From the NCBI GenBank assembly GCA_045123975.1, contig JBGVKV010000071.1, forward strand, positions 1 to 64,000: a stretch of 64,000 nt of DNA. The letters are read 5' to 3'. The notes beneath the pieces are model-generated. The model saw nothing but the letters and a program-made list of their open reading frames with translations, did no database searches and was not told the origin of the DNA. A program made the translations under genes and the position numbers. The stretch comes from SIG701 sp045123975. GTDB lineage: Bacteria; Bacillota; Clostridia; Oscillospirales; CAG-272. Positions 1-8,590 of this stretch are shown one piece after another; the first letter of the stretch is position 1, and the number at the start of each line of letters is the position of its first letter.

Positions 1-1663
1 CATCGGGATTGGCGGTGGGCTTATCCATTTTGTTGATGGCCACAATGATGTCAACGCCTGCGGCCTTGGCGTGGTTAATCGCCTCAACGGTCTGGGGCAT
101 AATGCCGTCATCCGCGGCAACAACAAGAATGGCAATATCGGTTGCCTGAGCACCGCGGGCACGCATAGAGGTAAATGCCTCGTGGCCGGGGGTATCCAGG
201 AAGGTAATGTCACGGCCGTCCAGATTCACACGGTAAGCACCGATGTGCTGGGTAATACCGCCGGCCTCGCCGGAGGTTACGCTGGTGTGACGAATCGCGT
301 CAAGCAGAGAGGTCTTACCGTGGTCAACGTGGCCCATTACGCACACAACGGGTGCGCGGGTCTCCAGATCCTCGGTATGCTCCTCGGTCTCGCTGAACAG
401 CTTTTCTTCAATGGTAACAACGACTTCCTTCGTTACCTTGGCGCCGAACTCGTCGGCGATCAGGTAAGCGGTGTCGTAATCGATGACCTGATTGATGGTG
501 GCCATCATGCCGTTCATCATCATCTTCTTGACGACCTCGGCGGCGGTCTTCTTCAGACGGGATGCCAGCTCACCTACGGTGATCTCATCCGGCAGAGTGA
601 TCTTGAGAGGCATCTTCTTCAGCTTCTCCAGATTCTCCTTGCGAAGCTTCTCCATAGCCAGACGCTCCTTGTCACGGTTCTTGGCGGAACGCATGTCGCG
701 GGTGTTCTGCTTCTTCAGTTTCTGCTTGTTGGTGGAGGAGTCGGAGAAAGCATCGGGTGCGAACTTATCCAGACGCTCGTCGTACTTGGACAGATCCACG
801 TTGGTGGTACGGGTATCGATCACGCGGGTGTTACCGGTTCTCTTCTTTTCCACCACGGGCTGCTGAGGCTTCTTGGGCTGAGGCGGACGGGTGGGCTGGA
901 AGGGAGTATTGTTCGCCGGTGCGCCGTTGTTCGGGCGCTGTCCCTGCTGTCCGTTCTGATTGGGACGGAATCCACCCTGCTGTCCCTGCTGGAAGCGGTC
1001 GCCCGGGCGGCCGTTCTGCTGCTGGAAGCGATCATTCGGACGACCGTTCTGCTGGAATCGGTCACTCGGGCGCTGTCCCTGCTGTCCGTTCTGATTGGGG
1101 CGGAATCCACCCTGCTGTCCCTGCTGGAAGCGATCGTTCGGGCGGCCGTTCTGCTGCTGGAAACGATCATTCGGGCGCTGTCCCTGGGGCTGAGCCGGCG
1201 CAGGCTTTGCCTCTGCCTTGGGAGCCTCCGTCTTGGGAGTTTCCACCTTGGGCTCTGCCTTCTTCTCCTCGGATTTGGGCGCGTCAGCCTTGACCTCCGT
1301 CTTCACGGGGACCTCAATTTTCTTTTCCTCGGCCTTGGGTGCTTCCTTCACGGGAGCCTCGGCCTTCTTTTCTTCCTTGATTTCGGGCTTCTTCTCCTCC
1401 ACAGGTGCCGGAGCTTCCGCCTTCTTTTCTTCCGCCTTCTTGCGGCAGATCCGGGTCTTACCGCTCAGGTAGCCGTCCAGATCCTTGATCTGATTCTCCC
1501 GGGTCAACTCGTCAAAGAACACGTTGAATTCATCCGGCTCAAGCGTGGCCATATACGACTTCACGCTGACGCCGGAGCTCTCCATCTTCGTGAGAATCTC
1601 CTTATTTTTCATTCCCAGGTCTTTCGCCAACTGATTGACCTTGAACATAGATGCTTGTGCCAT
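1..1663 (-). CDS. infB: Translation initiation factor IF-2, N-terminal part (3' end beyond window)
   Basis: IF-2 is the GTPase that brings initiator tRNA to the small ribosomal subunit. Reading leftward, the protein starts with an IF2-N module (FKVNQLAKDLGMKNKEIL), then a long K/E/A/P-rich linker, then a Q/N/G/R-rich stretch with repeated RPNDRFQQ units, a second IF2-N module, and the G domain with P-loop GHVDHGKTSLLDAI, switch II DTPGHEAF and NKMDKP, where the window cuts it. About 554 codons are present. The start chosen is the ATG ending at 1663; an ATG at 1648 is as plausible because a GGATGG-like site lies about 11 bases before it. It is the last visible gene of the rimP-nusA operon. Confidence 0.96.
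   Translation of the reverse strand, partial: MAQASMFKVNQLAKDLGMKNKEILTKMESSGVSVKSYMATLEPDEFNVFFDELTRENQIKDLDGYLSGKTRICRKKAEEKKAEAPAPVEEKKPEIKEEKKAEAPVKEAPKAEEKKIEVPVKTEVKADAPKSEEKKAEPKVETPKTEAPKAEAKPAPAQPQGQRPNDRFQQQNGRPNDRFQQGQQGGFRPNQNGQQGQRPSDRFQQNGRPNDRFQQQNGRPGDRFQQGQQGGFRPNQNGQQGQRPNNGAPANNTPFQPTRPPQPKKPQQPVVEKKRTGNTRVIDTRTTNVDLSKYDERLDKFAPDAFSDSSTNKQKLKKQNTRDMRSAKNRDKERLAMEKLRKENLEKLKKMPLKITLPDEITVGELASRLKKTAAEVVKKMMMNGMMATINQVIDYDTAYLIADEFGAKVTKEVVVTIEEKLFSETEEHTEDLETRAPVVCVMGHVDHGKTSLLDAIRHTSVTSGEAGGITQHIGAYRVNLDGRDITFLDTPGHEAFTSMRARGAQATDIAILVVAADDGIMPQTVEAINHAKAAGVDIIVAINKMDKPTANPD
925..1195 (-). repeat. 135-bp tandem duplication inside infB
   Basis: Two adjacent, nearly identical 135-bp units (45 codons) encode GQRP(S/N)DRFQQ...GGFRPNQNGQQ. 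Within each unit an RP(N/S/G)DRFQQ motif recurs two or three times. The frame is preserved, so the change is a protein length expansion in the disordered IF-2 linker. Confidence 0.85.
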
Positions 1664-1739
1664 CCTTTTTCGTACCCTGCCCGCGCTGGCGGGCCCTTTC
1701 TTGATCGAGTATTGCGGGATTTTCGGTGTGTGATTCAGA

Positions 1740-2078
1740 TCACGGACAACCGGCGAGTGTCCGGATCGCTTTGGCAAATTCGGCGTCGAGCACGGCGCAG
1801 GCGGATAATTCCATCATACCGCACGCACGGCCCAATTCCTCCTTTGTGAGGGAAACGGGGATCAGATCCACCCCTGCCGTCTCGCACTTATCGGAAAGCT
1901 GCTTCCTTGTGCGATCCGACGGATCGGATGCCAGAAGGACAATATGGGCACGGCCTGTTTTCAGCGCGTCTTTGATCGTATCGACGCCGCATCCGAGCCG
2001 ATTTGCGCGCCGGCACAAACCGATCATGGACGCCAGGCGGGACCCTGTCTTGCCCGTGGCAGATTGTGTATTCATCAT
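1740..2078 (-). CDS. L7Ae/YlxQ-family RNA-binding protein
   Basis: A 112-residue protein of the L7Ae/L30e family found in Firmicutes nusA operons (YlxQ), expected to bind kink-turn-like RNA. The family core is visible as LASMIGLCRRANRLGCGVDTI near the N terminus and HIVLLASDPSDRTRKQL in the middle. Its ATG overlaps the ylxR stop as ATGA, and two consecutive ATG codons are present, so translation is probably coupled to ylxR. A gap of about 77 bases separates it from infB. Confidence 0.85.
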   Translation of the reverse strand: MMNTQSATGKTGSRLASMIGLCRRANRLGCGVDTIKDALKTGRAHIVLLASDPSDRTRKQLSDKCETAGVDLIPVSLTKEELGRACGMMELSACAVLDAEFAKAIRTLAGCP

Positions 2079-2359
2079 GCGTCCGCGCTTTCTTCCGAAA
2101 TACGGACCTCTTCTTCCAGTGCATTCAGCACCTCATCGGACACGGCCATCTCCAGAGCGTGGGCAAAACGATTGGCCTTTCTTGCCTTTTTGAAGCAGGT
2201 AAGAGAGCGGCACACGTACACGCCGCGGCCGGACAGCTTGCCGGTGAAATCCATCTGGACCGTACCGTCGGGGGTGCGAACCACACGGATCAGCTCTTTC
2301 TTGGGGAAGGATTCCCCGCATCCGCAGCAGCGTCTGAGCGGAATCTTTTTCGGTTGCAT
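2075..2359 (-). CDS. ylxR: YlxR/RnpM-family RNA-binding protein
   Basis: A 94-residue small basic protein. It has the RCCGCGESFPKKELIR N-terminal motif and the family signature GRGVYVCRS. YlxR (RnpM) proteins bind RNA and have been linked to RNase P control in Bacillus. A GAGGTGAT ribosome binding site precedes the ATG. It lies between nusA and the L7Ae gene, the standard Firmicutes order. Confidence 0.92.
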   Translation of the reverse strand: MQPKKIPLRRCCGCGESFPKKELIRVVRTPDGTVQMDFTGKLSGRGVYVCRSLTCFKKARKANRFAHALEMAVSDEVLNALEEEVRISEESADA

Positions 2360-2419
2360 CCTGTATCACCTCGGCCGGAGCCGATGCTTTCTTTCAAAAT
2401 TATATGTGTATAGCGGGGA

Positions 2420-3481
2420 TTACTTGCGGCTCTTGATATCGATCTTGTAGCCGGTAAGGCGAACGGCCAGGCGGACGTTCTGTCCTTCCTTACCGATGGC
2501 CAGAGACAGCTGATCGCTGTCCACCCAAACGGTGGCGCTGCGCTCTCCGTCGAAGTCCACGTCCAGAACGGAGGCGGGGGACAGAGCGGCGGCAATGTAT
2601 TCCTCGGGCTTCTCGGAGAAGAGAACCACGTCGATCTTCTCACCGCGCAGCTCCTCTACGATTTCGGCGATACGCATACCGCGGTTACCGATGCAGGCAC
2701 CTACCGCATCCACGTCGGGATCGCGGGAGATGACGGAAACCTTGGTGCGGGAGCCTGCCTCACGGGCCACGCCCTTCAGGAGAACCACGCCGTCCTGGAT
2801 CTCGGGAACCACCAATTCCATCAGACGGCGGATCATACCCTGGTGGGTACGGGAAAGAGTCACCACAGGGCCGTGGGATTCACGGTGCACCTCGGTAACG
2901 AACACCTTCAGACGGTCGCCTACGGCGAAGTTATCGCCGGGGATCTGCTCGCTTCTCAGAAGAACGGCCTCGCTGGTGCCGGTGTCCACAACCACGTCGC
3001 CGGTGTTATCGTCCACCTTGGTAACGATGGCGGTGATAACTTCCTCGTGCTTCTTCTCGTATTCGCGGATGATGTTGGAGTGCTCCGCCTCGCGGATACC
3101 CTGAATGATCACCTGCTTGGCAGCCTGGGCGCTCAGACGACCGAAGGCCTTGGTCTTGAGCTCAAACTCCACCACGTCGCCCACGTTGTAGCGGCGGGAG
3201 ATGGAACGTGCTTCCTCAAGGGAGATCTGCTCCTTCTCATCCTCAACCACGTCAACAACGGTCTTCTGCTGGTAGATGCGGAAGGTCTTCTTCTCGCCGT
3301 CCAGAGCGATGCGCACGTTCATGGCACCGGACTCCTTCTTGTAGGCACTCACCAGAGCCGCCTCGATCTTCTCCAGCATATAGGTTCTCGGGATACCCTT
3401 GGTAGACTCCAGAATATCCACCGCGGCGAAGATCTCCGCGCCCATATTTTCCGATTCTTTTTTGGTCACTGCTTTTTTCAT
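2420..3481 (-). CDS. nusA: Transcription termination/antitermination factor NusA
   Basis: 353 residues, a usual Firmicutes length without the extra C-terminal repeats of proteobacteria. It binds RNA polymerase and nascent RNA and modulates pausing and termination. The N-terminal polymerase-binding domain covers about 1-130, an S1 domain about 140-205, and two KH domains follow with GACIGNRGMRI and AIGKEGQNVRLA. The start at 3481 has AAGGAAA eight bases upstream; a later ATG (MGAEIF) has a poorer site. An in-frame extension upstream runs into rimP and is not used. It is the second gene of the rimP operon. Confidence 0.97.
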   Translation of the reverse strand: MKKAVTKKESENMGAEIFAAVDILESTKGIPRTYMLEKIEAALVSAYKKESGAMNVRIALDGEKKTFRIYQQKTVVDVVEDEKEQISLEEARSISRRYNVGDVVEFELKTKAFGRLSAQAAKQVIIQGIREAEHSNIIREYEKKHEEVITAIVTKVDDNTGDVVVDTGTSEAVLLRSEQIPGDNFAVGDRLKVFVTEVHRESHGPVVTLSRTHQGMIRRLMELVVPEIQDGVVLLKGVAREAGSRTKVSVISRDPDVDAVGACIGNRGMRIAEIVEELRGEKIDVVLFSEKPEEYIAAALSPASVLDVDFDGERSATVWVDSDQLSLAIGKEGQNVRLAVRLTGYKIDIKSRK

Positions 3482-3518
3482 GACTGTTTTCCTTATCCGT
3501 AAAATAATGTGCGTGCCG

Positions 3519-4037
3519 TTACCAGTTAAACACGGTAGAAACCTTGGCGGCCGCGGATTTTGCAATGGTAATACTTTCCTCGTTCGCCCGTGTCAGGGTG
3601 AACTCTTTTTCCTCGGTGGCAGTGAGGATTCCCCGGAGCGTTTTCTCTCCGTTCAAGGGGGCGTACAGACGCACCTCAATCTCGTCACCGATGCAGGCCT
3701 CGAAATGATCGGGCCGGGTGAGGGGACGCTCCACGCCGGGAGACGTTACCTCGACTTTATAGGAGTTTTCAATGGGATCGGCCTCGTCCAGAATCGGATC
3801 GATGGCACGGGAAACCCGCTCGCAGTCGTCCAGCGTGATACCCTCGTTGGAATCGATGACCACACGGAGGATCATATCGGCGCCTTCCTTGACGTATTCC
3901 ACGTCCCACAGATAGCACTCCTCAGCCAGCACCGTGTCAAAGAGCAGATCCCGCACGCGGTCGGCAATGTTCTTCGGGCGGGGCGGCCGTTTCTTTTCGG
4001 CACCCTCGGCGGAGGTGATTTTTTCTTCCATACTCAT
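3519..4037 (-). CDS. rimP: Ribosome maturation factor RimP
   Basis: 172 residues. RimP assists 30S subunit maturation. Recognisable parts are the N-terminal alpha/beta domain (LWDVEYVKEGADMILRVVID), the signature DCERVSRAIDPILDE, and VEVTSPGVERPL. The ATG at 4037 follows an AAGGAGAT site seven bases away; codons upstream of it are leader sequence. It is the first gene of the operon and sits downstream of a good promoter and a conserved-looking leader hairpin. Confidence 0.95.
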   Translation of the reverse strand: MSMEEKITSAEGAEKKRPPRPKNIADRVRDLLFDTVLAEECYLWDVEYVKEGADMILRVVIDSNEGITLDDCERVSRAIDPILDEADPIENSYKVEVTSPGVERPLTRPDHFEACIGDEIEVRLYAPLNGEKTLRGILTATEEKEFTLTRANEESITIAKSAAAKVSTVFNW

Positions 4038-4074
4038 ACGCGATCTCCTTACGGTACTTTCAGTACAAAAATAA

Positions 4075-4097
4075 AGAGCGGGAACCAAACCCACTCT
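4075..4097 (-). promoter_or_regulatory. rimP operon leader hairpin
   Basis: On the minus strand AGAGTGGG and CCCGCTCT form an 8-bp stem (one G-T pair) around a 7-base loop, between the promoter and the rimP ATG. It is not followed by a T-run, so it looks like a 5' UTR structure and not a terminator. Function is unknown. Confidence 0.5.
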
Positions 4098-4125
4098 CCT
4101 TAATACTTTATACTTTAGCGTAGTC

Positions 4126-4154
4126 AGTATACCATACTTTTCCCCTCATTGCAA
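4126..4154 (-). promoter_or_regulatory. Sigma-A promoter of the rimP-nusA-infB operon
   Basis: Minus strand: -35 TTGCAA (4154-4149), 17-base spacer, -10 TATACT (4131-4126). Transcription would begin near 4120, about 80 bases before the rimP ATG. Confidence 0.75.
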
Positions 4155-4288
4155 GGGGTTATGTGAAAATATTTTCCCGAAAAAACGGGAAAATGCCTTG
4201 TTTTGACGGATAAATCCGCCACTCCCTTGATTTTTTTGCCCCCTTGTGCTACCATTATACCATCTCAAGAAAAGGCAGGGCAGATCTG

Positions 4289-4846
4289 ATGACAAACGAA
4301 GAAATGCGGGAGGTACAAATTACCCGCGAGGAAATATACGACGGCATCGTTCTCCACGTCACGAAGGACACCGTCCGTCTGCCGAATGGCGGCACGTCGA
4401 TCCGCGAGGTGGCCTGGCACCGGGGTGCGGTGTGCGTGGTCCCCGTCACCGAGGATGGGGAGATCATTTTCGTGGAGCAGTTCCGCTACGCCATGGATCG
4501 GGTGCTTCTGGAGATCCCGGCAGGCAAGCTGGAGGCCGGTGAGACCGATCGGGCGGCGGCCGCCCGGCGGGAATTGTCCGAGGAGACGGGATACACCGCC
4601 GATTCTCTGATCGATCTGGGCAAATATTTCGGCTGTCCCGCCCTGATTTCCGAGGACATCAATATGTATCTGGCCACGGGGCTTCATCCCGGTGAGTGCC
4701 ATCCCGATGAGGACGAGTTCCTCAGGATCCGCAGGATCTCCATCCACGATGCCACCGAGATGATTTTGCGGGGTGAGATCCCCGACGGCAAGACCCAATT
4801 GGGCATTTTGCGGGCAAAACTGTGGTGGGAACAAAACCACGGATAA
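4289..4846 (+). CDS. NUDIX hydrolase, ADP-ribose pyrophosphatase type
   Basis: 185 residues from the ATG at 4289. The complete NUDIX box is present (GKLEAGE...RRELSEETGY, pattern G-x5-E-x7-REL-x-EE-x-GY) after GEIIFVEQFRYAMDRVLLEIPAG, typical of ADP-sugar pyrophosphatases (NudF group). These cytoplasmic enzymes hydrolyse ADP-ribose to AMP and ribose phosphate with Mg2+. The gene diverges from rimP. The next gene begins 34 bases after its stop, so the two may be co-transcribed. Confidence 0.88.
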   Translation: MTNEEMREVQITREEIYDGIVLHVTKDTVRLPNGGTSIREVAWHRGAVCVVPVTEDGEIIFVEQFRYAMDRVLLEIPAGKLEAGETDRAAAARRELSEETGYTADSLIDLGKYFGCPALISEDINMYLATGLHPGECHPDEDEFLRIRRISIHDATEMILRGEIPDGKTQLGILRAKLWWEQNHG

Positions 4847-4880
4847 AACCGTCCTATATTTTTGGAGGAAATACTACTGT

Positions 4881-5765
4881 ATGGCAAAGACTGAATTGGG
4901 CATCGCCCTGAACACCGCTTTCGGTACAAAAATCGAAGAAAGAATCGCAAACGTGCTGGACGCGGGCTTTACACACGTCAGCATGGTCTGGGGAGAGAAT
5001 GACGACGAGCATGAAAAATTCTACCGCCAGGCAAAATATATAAAAGAGAACAAAGTGCCCGTATACTCCGTACACGCACCTCTCTATCCCACCGATTACA
5101 CCGATCGGGGCGTGGGCGTTATGTGGGAGGATTCCCCCGCGGCAAAGACCTATCGGGAATTTTTGTGCCGCTGTGCCCGGGAGATCGCCGAGCACACCGA
5201 CTCGCCTTATATGGTACTGCACCCCACATTCCATCCTACCATGCCCGCCCCCACCGAGACCGGCGTGGAGAATTTCCGCTACGTGGCGGAATACTGCCGC
5301 ACCGTGGGCATCAAGGTGGCTTTGGAGACCATGGAAGTCCCCAGCCATCTGGCCATTCTTCTGAAGGAATTGCCCCCGGATATCGCCGGCGTCTGCTGGG
5401 ACAGCGGTCACAATCTGGCCTACACCCCGGAGGTGGACTGGCCGAGAAAAGCAAAAGGCCGTCTGTTCTGCACCCATCTCCACGACAACGACGGAAAGAC
5501 CATGGGCCCCATCCCCAACACCCGCTGTGACACCCATTTTCTGCCCTTCGACGGCGTGCGGGATTGGGAGGACGCTATGGTAAGTCTGGCCGAGAGCGGC
5601 TACCGCGGCCCTCTCACTCTGGAAGTAAAGAAGGGACGGGACGTATGCCGTCAGCTTCCCATCTACGCCGAATGGGGCGAAGCGCGCTTCATGAAGGAAG
5701 CCTACGCCCGTGCGGATCGGCTCCGCACCATTTTTGAGGAGGCATGCCGCCGTCTGGATGGCTGA
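4881..5765 (+). CDS. Sugar phosphate isomerase/epimerase-like TIM-barrel protein
   Basis: 294 residues with the AP-endonuclease-2/xylose-isomerase-like fold: VSMVWGE, YSVHAPLYP, MVLHPTFHP, VALETMEVPSH, CWDSGHNLAY, THLHDNDGK and LTLEVKKG carry the metal-binding His, Glu and Asp residues in the usual order. Substrate cannot be assigned from sequence. A GGAGGAA site lies about 12 bases before the ATG. dxs starts 20 bases after the stop. Confidence 0.8.
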   Translation: MAKTELGIALNTAFGTKIEERIANVLDAGFTHVSMVWGENDDEHEKFYRQAKYIKENKVPVYSVHAPLYPTDYTDRGVGVMWEDSPAAKTYREFLCRCAREIAEHTDSPYMVLHPTFHPTMPAPTETGVENFRYVAEYCRTVGIKVALETMEVPSHLAILLKELPPDIAGVCWDSGHNLAYTPEVDWPRKAKGRLFCTHLHDNDGKTMGPIPNTRCDTHFLPFDGVRDWEDAMVSLAESGYRGPLTLEVKKGRDVCRQLPIYAEWGEARFMKEAYARADRLRTIFEEACRRLDG

Positions 5766-5785
5766 TCCTCATACGGAGGATTTTT

Positions 5786-7636
5786 ATGCTGGAAAACATC
5801 CACTCCCCCGCGGATATCAAGCATCTGACTCCCGATCAGATCGCCGCCTTGTGCGGGGAAATCCGGGAGGATATACTTACCGCCGTTTCAAAAAACGGCG
5901 GTCATCTCTCGTCCAATCTGGGCATTGTGGAAACCACAGTGGCCCTCCACCGGGTCTTTGACACACCCCGGGACGCCATCGTTTTCGACGTGGGACACCA
6001 GTGCTACGCCCACAAGATCTTGACGGGCCGTCGGGCGGGATTTTCGAATCTGCGGAAGCTGGGCGGACTCTCCGGCTTTCCCCGGAGGGAGGAAAGCGAG
6101 TACGATCCCTTCTCCGCCGGTCATTCGGGCCCTGCCCTCTCCTGTGCCATCGGTATGGCGGAGGCCAACCGGGCAGCGGGACGTGAGGACTGGGTGATTG
6201 CCGTCATCGGCGACGCATCCTTCGGGTGCGGTATGGTCTACGAGGCACTGCAGAACTGCGCCAAGCAGGGGCTCCGGCTCCTGATCGTCCTCAACGACAA
6301 CGAGATGTCCATCTCCAAAAACGTGGGAGCTCTGTCCGATTATTTCACGAAGATCCGCCTGAGCCGGGGCTATTTTGCCTTCAAGCACACGGTGCATAAG
6401 ATCTGCGCCCGCGTACCCCTGTTGGGTCGGGGCGTGATCCGCTGTGCCATCGGGATAAAGGAATTTATCAAGCGGATTCTGAACCGAAAAAACATCTTTG
6501 AAAATCTGGGTCTGGAATATCTGGGCCCCGTGGACGGAAAGCGGGAGGAGGTTCTGGAATACGTATTCCGGGAGGCCATCCGGTGCGACCGCCCCTGCAT
6601 CGTCCACGTGATCACACAAAAAGGACGGGGTTATGCCCGGGCCGAGGAGCATCCGGACCGGTATCACGCTGTATCCCCCTTCGATCCGGCTGCGGGAATC
6701 CCCGACGCACCGCCGAAAATGACCTTTTCCCGCGCCTTCGGTCAGTCCATGTGCCGATTGGCCGGGGAAAACGATACCCTCTGCGCCATCACCGCCGCCA
6801 TGCGGGACGGCACGGGGCTTGCGGAATTTGCCGACGCGTTCCCCCGTCGGTTCTACGACGTGGGCATCGCCGAGGAGCACGCCGTCAGCTTTGCCGCCGG
6901 TCTTGCCCGGGGTGGGCAGCAACCTGTTGTGGCGCTGTATTCCACCTTCGCCCAGAGAACCTTCGATCAGGTGCTCCACGACTGCGCTTTGCAGAAGCTG
7001 CCTTTGGTATTGGCTTTGGACCGTGCGGGCATCGTGCCCGGCGACGGCTCCACCCACCAGGGACTCTTTGACGTGGGACTTTTCACACCCGTTCCCGGTG
7101 TGGAAATATTCGCCCCCGAATCCTATGAGGAATTGGACGCTGTGCTGGAAAACGCGATCCGGTCGGATCGCATAAGCGTGATCCGCTATCCCCGGGGCAG
7201 CGAGACCGAATACGACCGCAGTGTGTGGCAGGAGATTGCCCCCGGCATCACCGCCGCCGATTTCCCGGGAAATACGGCAGGAAAGCCCCTTACGATCCTC
7301 ACCTACGGCAGGATCGCCTACGAAGCCCTGCGTGCAGCGGCGGAAATATTTCTCACCTGTCCCGTGCGGGTGATCCGCCTGAGTAAGATCTATCCTCTCG
7401 ACAAAGATGCCATTCTCACCGCTCTGGGCGGTGCGGAAAGATGCCTGATCGTGGAGGAAGGCATGCGCCGGGGCGGCATCGGCGAGATGGTTGCCGCCAT
7501 CCTCGCGGAAGCGGGAGCGCCGGCTCGTGTGAAGATCCTGGCGGTATCGGATTTCGTATCCCACGGGGATACGAAATCCCTGACAGCCGCCCTCTCTTTG
7601 GATGCGGCGGGCATTCTTCGGGAATCCGAATTTTGA
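5786..7636 (+). CDS. dxs: 1-deoxy-D-xylulose-5-phosphate synthase
   Basis: 616 residues, full DXS length. It condenses pyruvate and glyceraldehyde-3-phosphate with thiamine diphosphate, the first step of the MEP isoprenoid route and a thiamine/pyridoxal precursor. Visible motifs are SSNLGIVETTVALH, DVGHQCYAHKILTGR, the ThDP region GDASFG...NDNEMSIS, GIAEEHAVSFAAGLA and DRAGIVPGDGSTHQG, plus a C-terminal transketolase domain. The usual GDG of the ThDP motif reads GDA here. Start ATG follows CGGAGGA. It ends before a strong terminator. A DXS-like paralogue with altered specificity is possible but less likely. Confidence 0.9.
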   Translation: MLENIHSPADIKHLTPDQIAALCGEIREDILTAVSKNGGHLSSNLGIVETTVALHRVFDTPRDAIVFDVGHQCYAHKILTGRRAGFSNLRKLGGLSGFPRREESEYDPFSAGHSGPALSCAIGMAEANRAAGREDWVIAVIGDASFGCGMVYEALQNCAKQGLRLLIVLNDNEMSISKNVGALSDYFTKIRLSRGYFAFKHTVHKICARVPLLGRGVIRCAIGIKEFIKRILNRKNIFENLGLEYLGPVDGKREEVLEYVFREAIRCDRPCIVHVITQKGRGYARAEEHPDRYHAVSPFDPAAGIPDAPPKMTFSRAFGQSMCRLAGENDTLCAITAAMRDGTGLAEFADAFPRRFYDVGIAEEHAVSFAAGLARGGQQPVVALYSTFAQRTFDQVLHDCALQKLPLVLALDRAGIVPGDGSTHQGLFDVGLFTPVPGVEIFAPESYEELDAVLENAIRSDRISVIRYPRGSETEYDRSVWQEIAPGITAADFPGNTAGKPLTILTYGRIAYEALRAAAEIFLTCPVRVIRLSKIYPLDKDAILTALGGAERCLIVEEGMRRGGIGEMVAAILAEAGAPARVKILAVSDFVSHGDTKSLTAALSLDAAGILRESEF

Positions 7637-7643
7637 GAATAAG

Positions 7644-7675
7644 AAAAACCGATCTGTATGACAGATCGGTTTTTT
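7644..7675 (+). terminator. Rho-independent terminator after dxs
   Basis: A 14-bp stem (AAAAACCGATCTGT / ACAGATCGGTTTTT) with a 3-base loop runs into T residues, 7 bases after the dxs stop. Confidence 0.9.
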
Positions 7676-7689
7676 GTGTGTGGTGTATG

Positions 7690-7746
7690 ACGCGGGGACA
7701 CCCCGCACCCCGCCACCTTTTTGAAAAAAGGTGGGCGAAAAACTTT
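7690..7746. repeat. Dispersed hairpin repeat, family B
   Basis: Core stem CCACCTTTTT / AAAAAGGTGG with flanking GCGGGG and AAAACTTT. It lies between the convergent dxs and HAD genes and abuts the HAD stop codon. Other copies occur near 11.48, 15.65, 22.5 and 45.0 kb. Confidence 0.75.
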
Positions 7747-8398
7747 ACAGCTTCGTTATGGTCTCCGTTAGTTCCTCGGGATTGGAAAAAATTCTCTCCG
7801 CGCCGGCTTCCCGCAGGGTTTGGGCCGAGCGGAACCCCCAACTGACCGCCAGGCAGTCCACGCCCGTATTGCGGGCGGTGAGCACGTCCACCTCGGAATC
7901 GCCCACGTAGGCGGCCTCCGCCTTCGTGACGCCCAGGCGGGCAAGGGCGTATTCCACCATATCCGGCGCGGGTTTTTTGGGCATATCCTCCCGCGCGCCC
8001 ACGGAAACGGGGATTACCTCCCCGAAATACCGCTTCACCAGATCCTGCACCGCAAAATCCGCCTTGTTGGACACGATGGCCATCTTTACCCCCGCCCGGG
8101 ACAATTTCTCCAAGAGGGCAGGGATTCCCGCATAGGGGGCGGTGGTATCCGCCGAATGGGCGGCGTAATAGGTACAGAATTCGCCGAACACCGCATCGGT
8201 AAGGGCGGCATCGGTGCCGGCGGGCACCGCGTTCTCCACCAGATGGCGGATGCCCCGTCCCACGATGGCACGGATTTCCTCTTTTGTCCTCACGGGCAGG
8301 CCGTATTTTTCAAGGGAATGATTGACCGCGTCCGCCAGATCCTGCAAGGTATCGAGCAAGGTGCCGTCCAGATCCCAAATAATCGCTTTATATCCCAT
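7745..8398 (-). CDS. HAD-superfamily hydrolase, phosphoglycolate phosphatase-like
   Basis: 217 residues. HAD motif I DLDGTLLDT (nucleophile Asp10), motif II SNK, motif III KKPAPD and motif IV YVGDSEVD are all present, with a helical cap between I and II. The closest recognisable group is Gph/PGP phosphatases, although HAD specificity is hard to predict. AGAGGT precedes the ATG. It is monocistronic between the family B hairpin and a divergent promoter. Confidence 0.85.
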   Translation of the reverse strand: MGYKAIIWDLDGTLLDTLQDLADAVNHSLEKYGLPVRTKEEIRAIVGRGIRHLVENAVPAGTDAALTDAVFGEFCTYYAAHSADTTAPYAGIPALLEKLSRAGVKMAIVSNKADFAVQDLVKRYFGEVIPVSVGAREDMPKKPAPDMVEYALARLGVTKAEAAYVGDSEVDVLTARNTGVDCLAVSWGFRSAQTLREAGAERIFSNPEELTETITKL

Positions 8399-8426
8399 AT
8401 GTCAACCTCTTTATTTCATTTGTACT

Positions 8427-8455
8427 ATTGTACCACGTTTTTCCCACTTTAGCAA
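8427..8455 (-). promoter_or_regulatory. Promoter of the HAD phosphatase gene
   Basis: Minus strand TTGCTA, 17 bases, TACAAT. Confidence 0.6.
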
Positions 8456-8513
8456 GGCGGGAGACGGCCAAAAACTTCCATAGATCGTTTACATTTGTGT
8501 GTGGATTTTCATA

Positions 8514-8542
8514 TTGACTTTGAATTCCTCATCTGTTATAAT
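8514..8542 (+). promoter_or_regulatory. Strong sigma-A promoter of the solute-binding lipoprotein gene
   Basis: TTGACT (8514-8519), 17 bases, perfect TATAAT (8537-8542). Start would be near 8549, giving a leader of about 40 bases with an AGAAAGGA ribosome site. Confidence 0.85.
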
Positions 8543-8590
8543 AAAGTAGTCTACTCTGTAAAAATTTACTTATAAGAAAGGACAATTATT

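Noticed and set aside
71..1849. A 592-codon open frame on the plus strand
   Set aside because: It lies antisense to infB and its composition (runs of L, G, S) comes from the infB repeats; the minus frame has clear IF-2 motifs.
4172..4193. TTTTCCCG/CGGGAAAA hairpin between rimP and the NUDIX gene as a terminator
   Set aside because: It lies between divergent genes with no transcript to end, and no T-run follows the stem.
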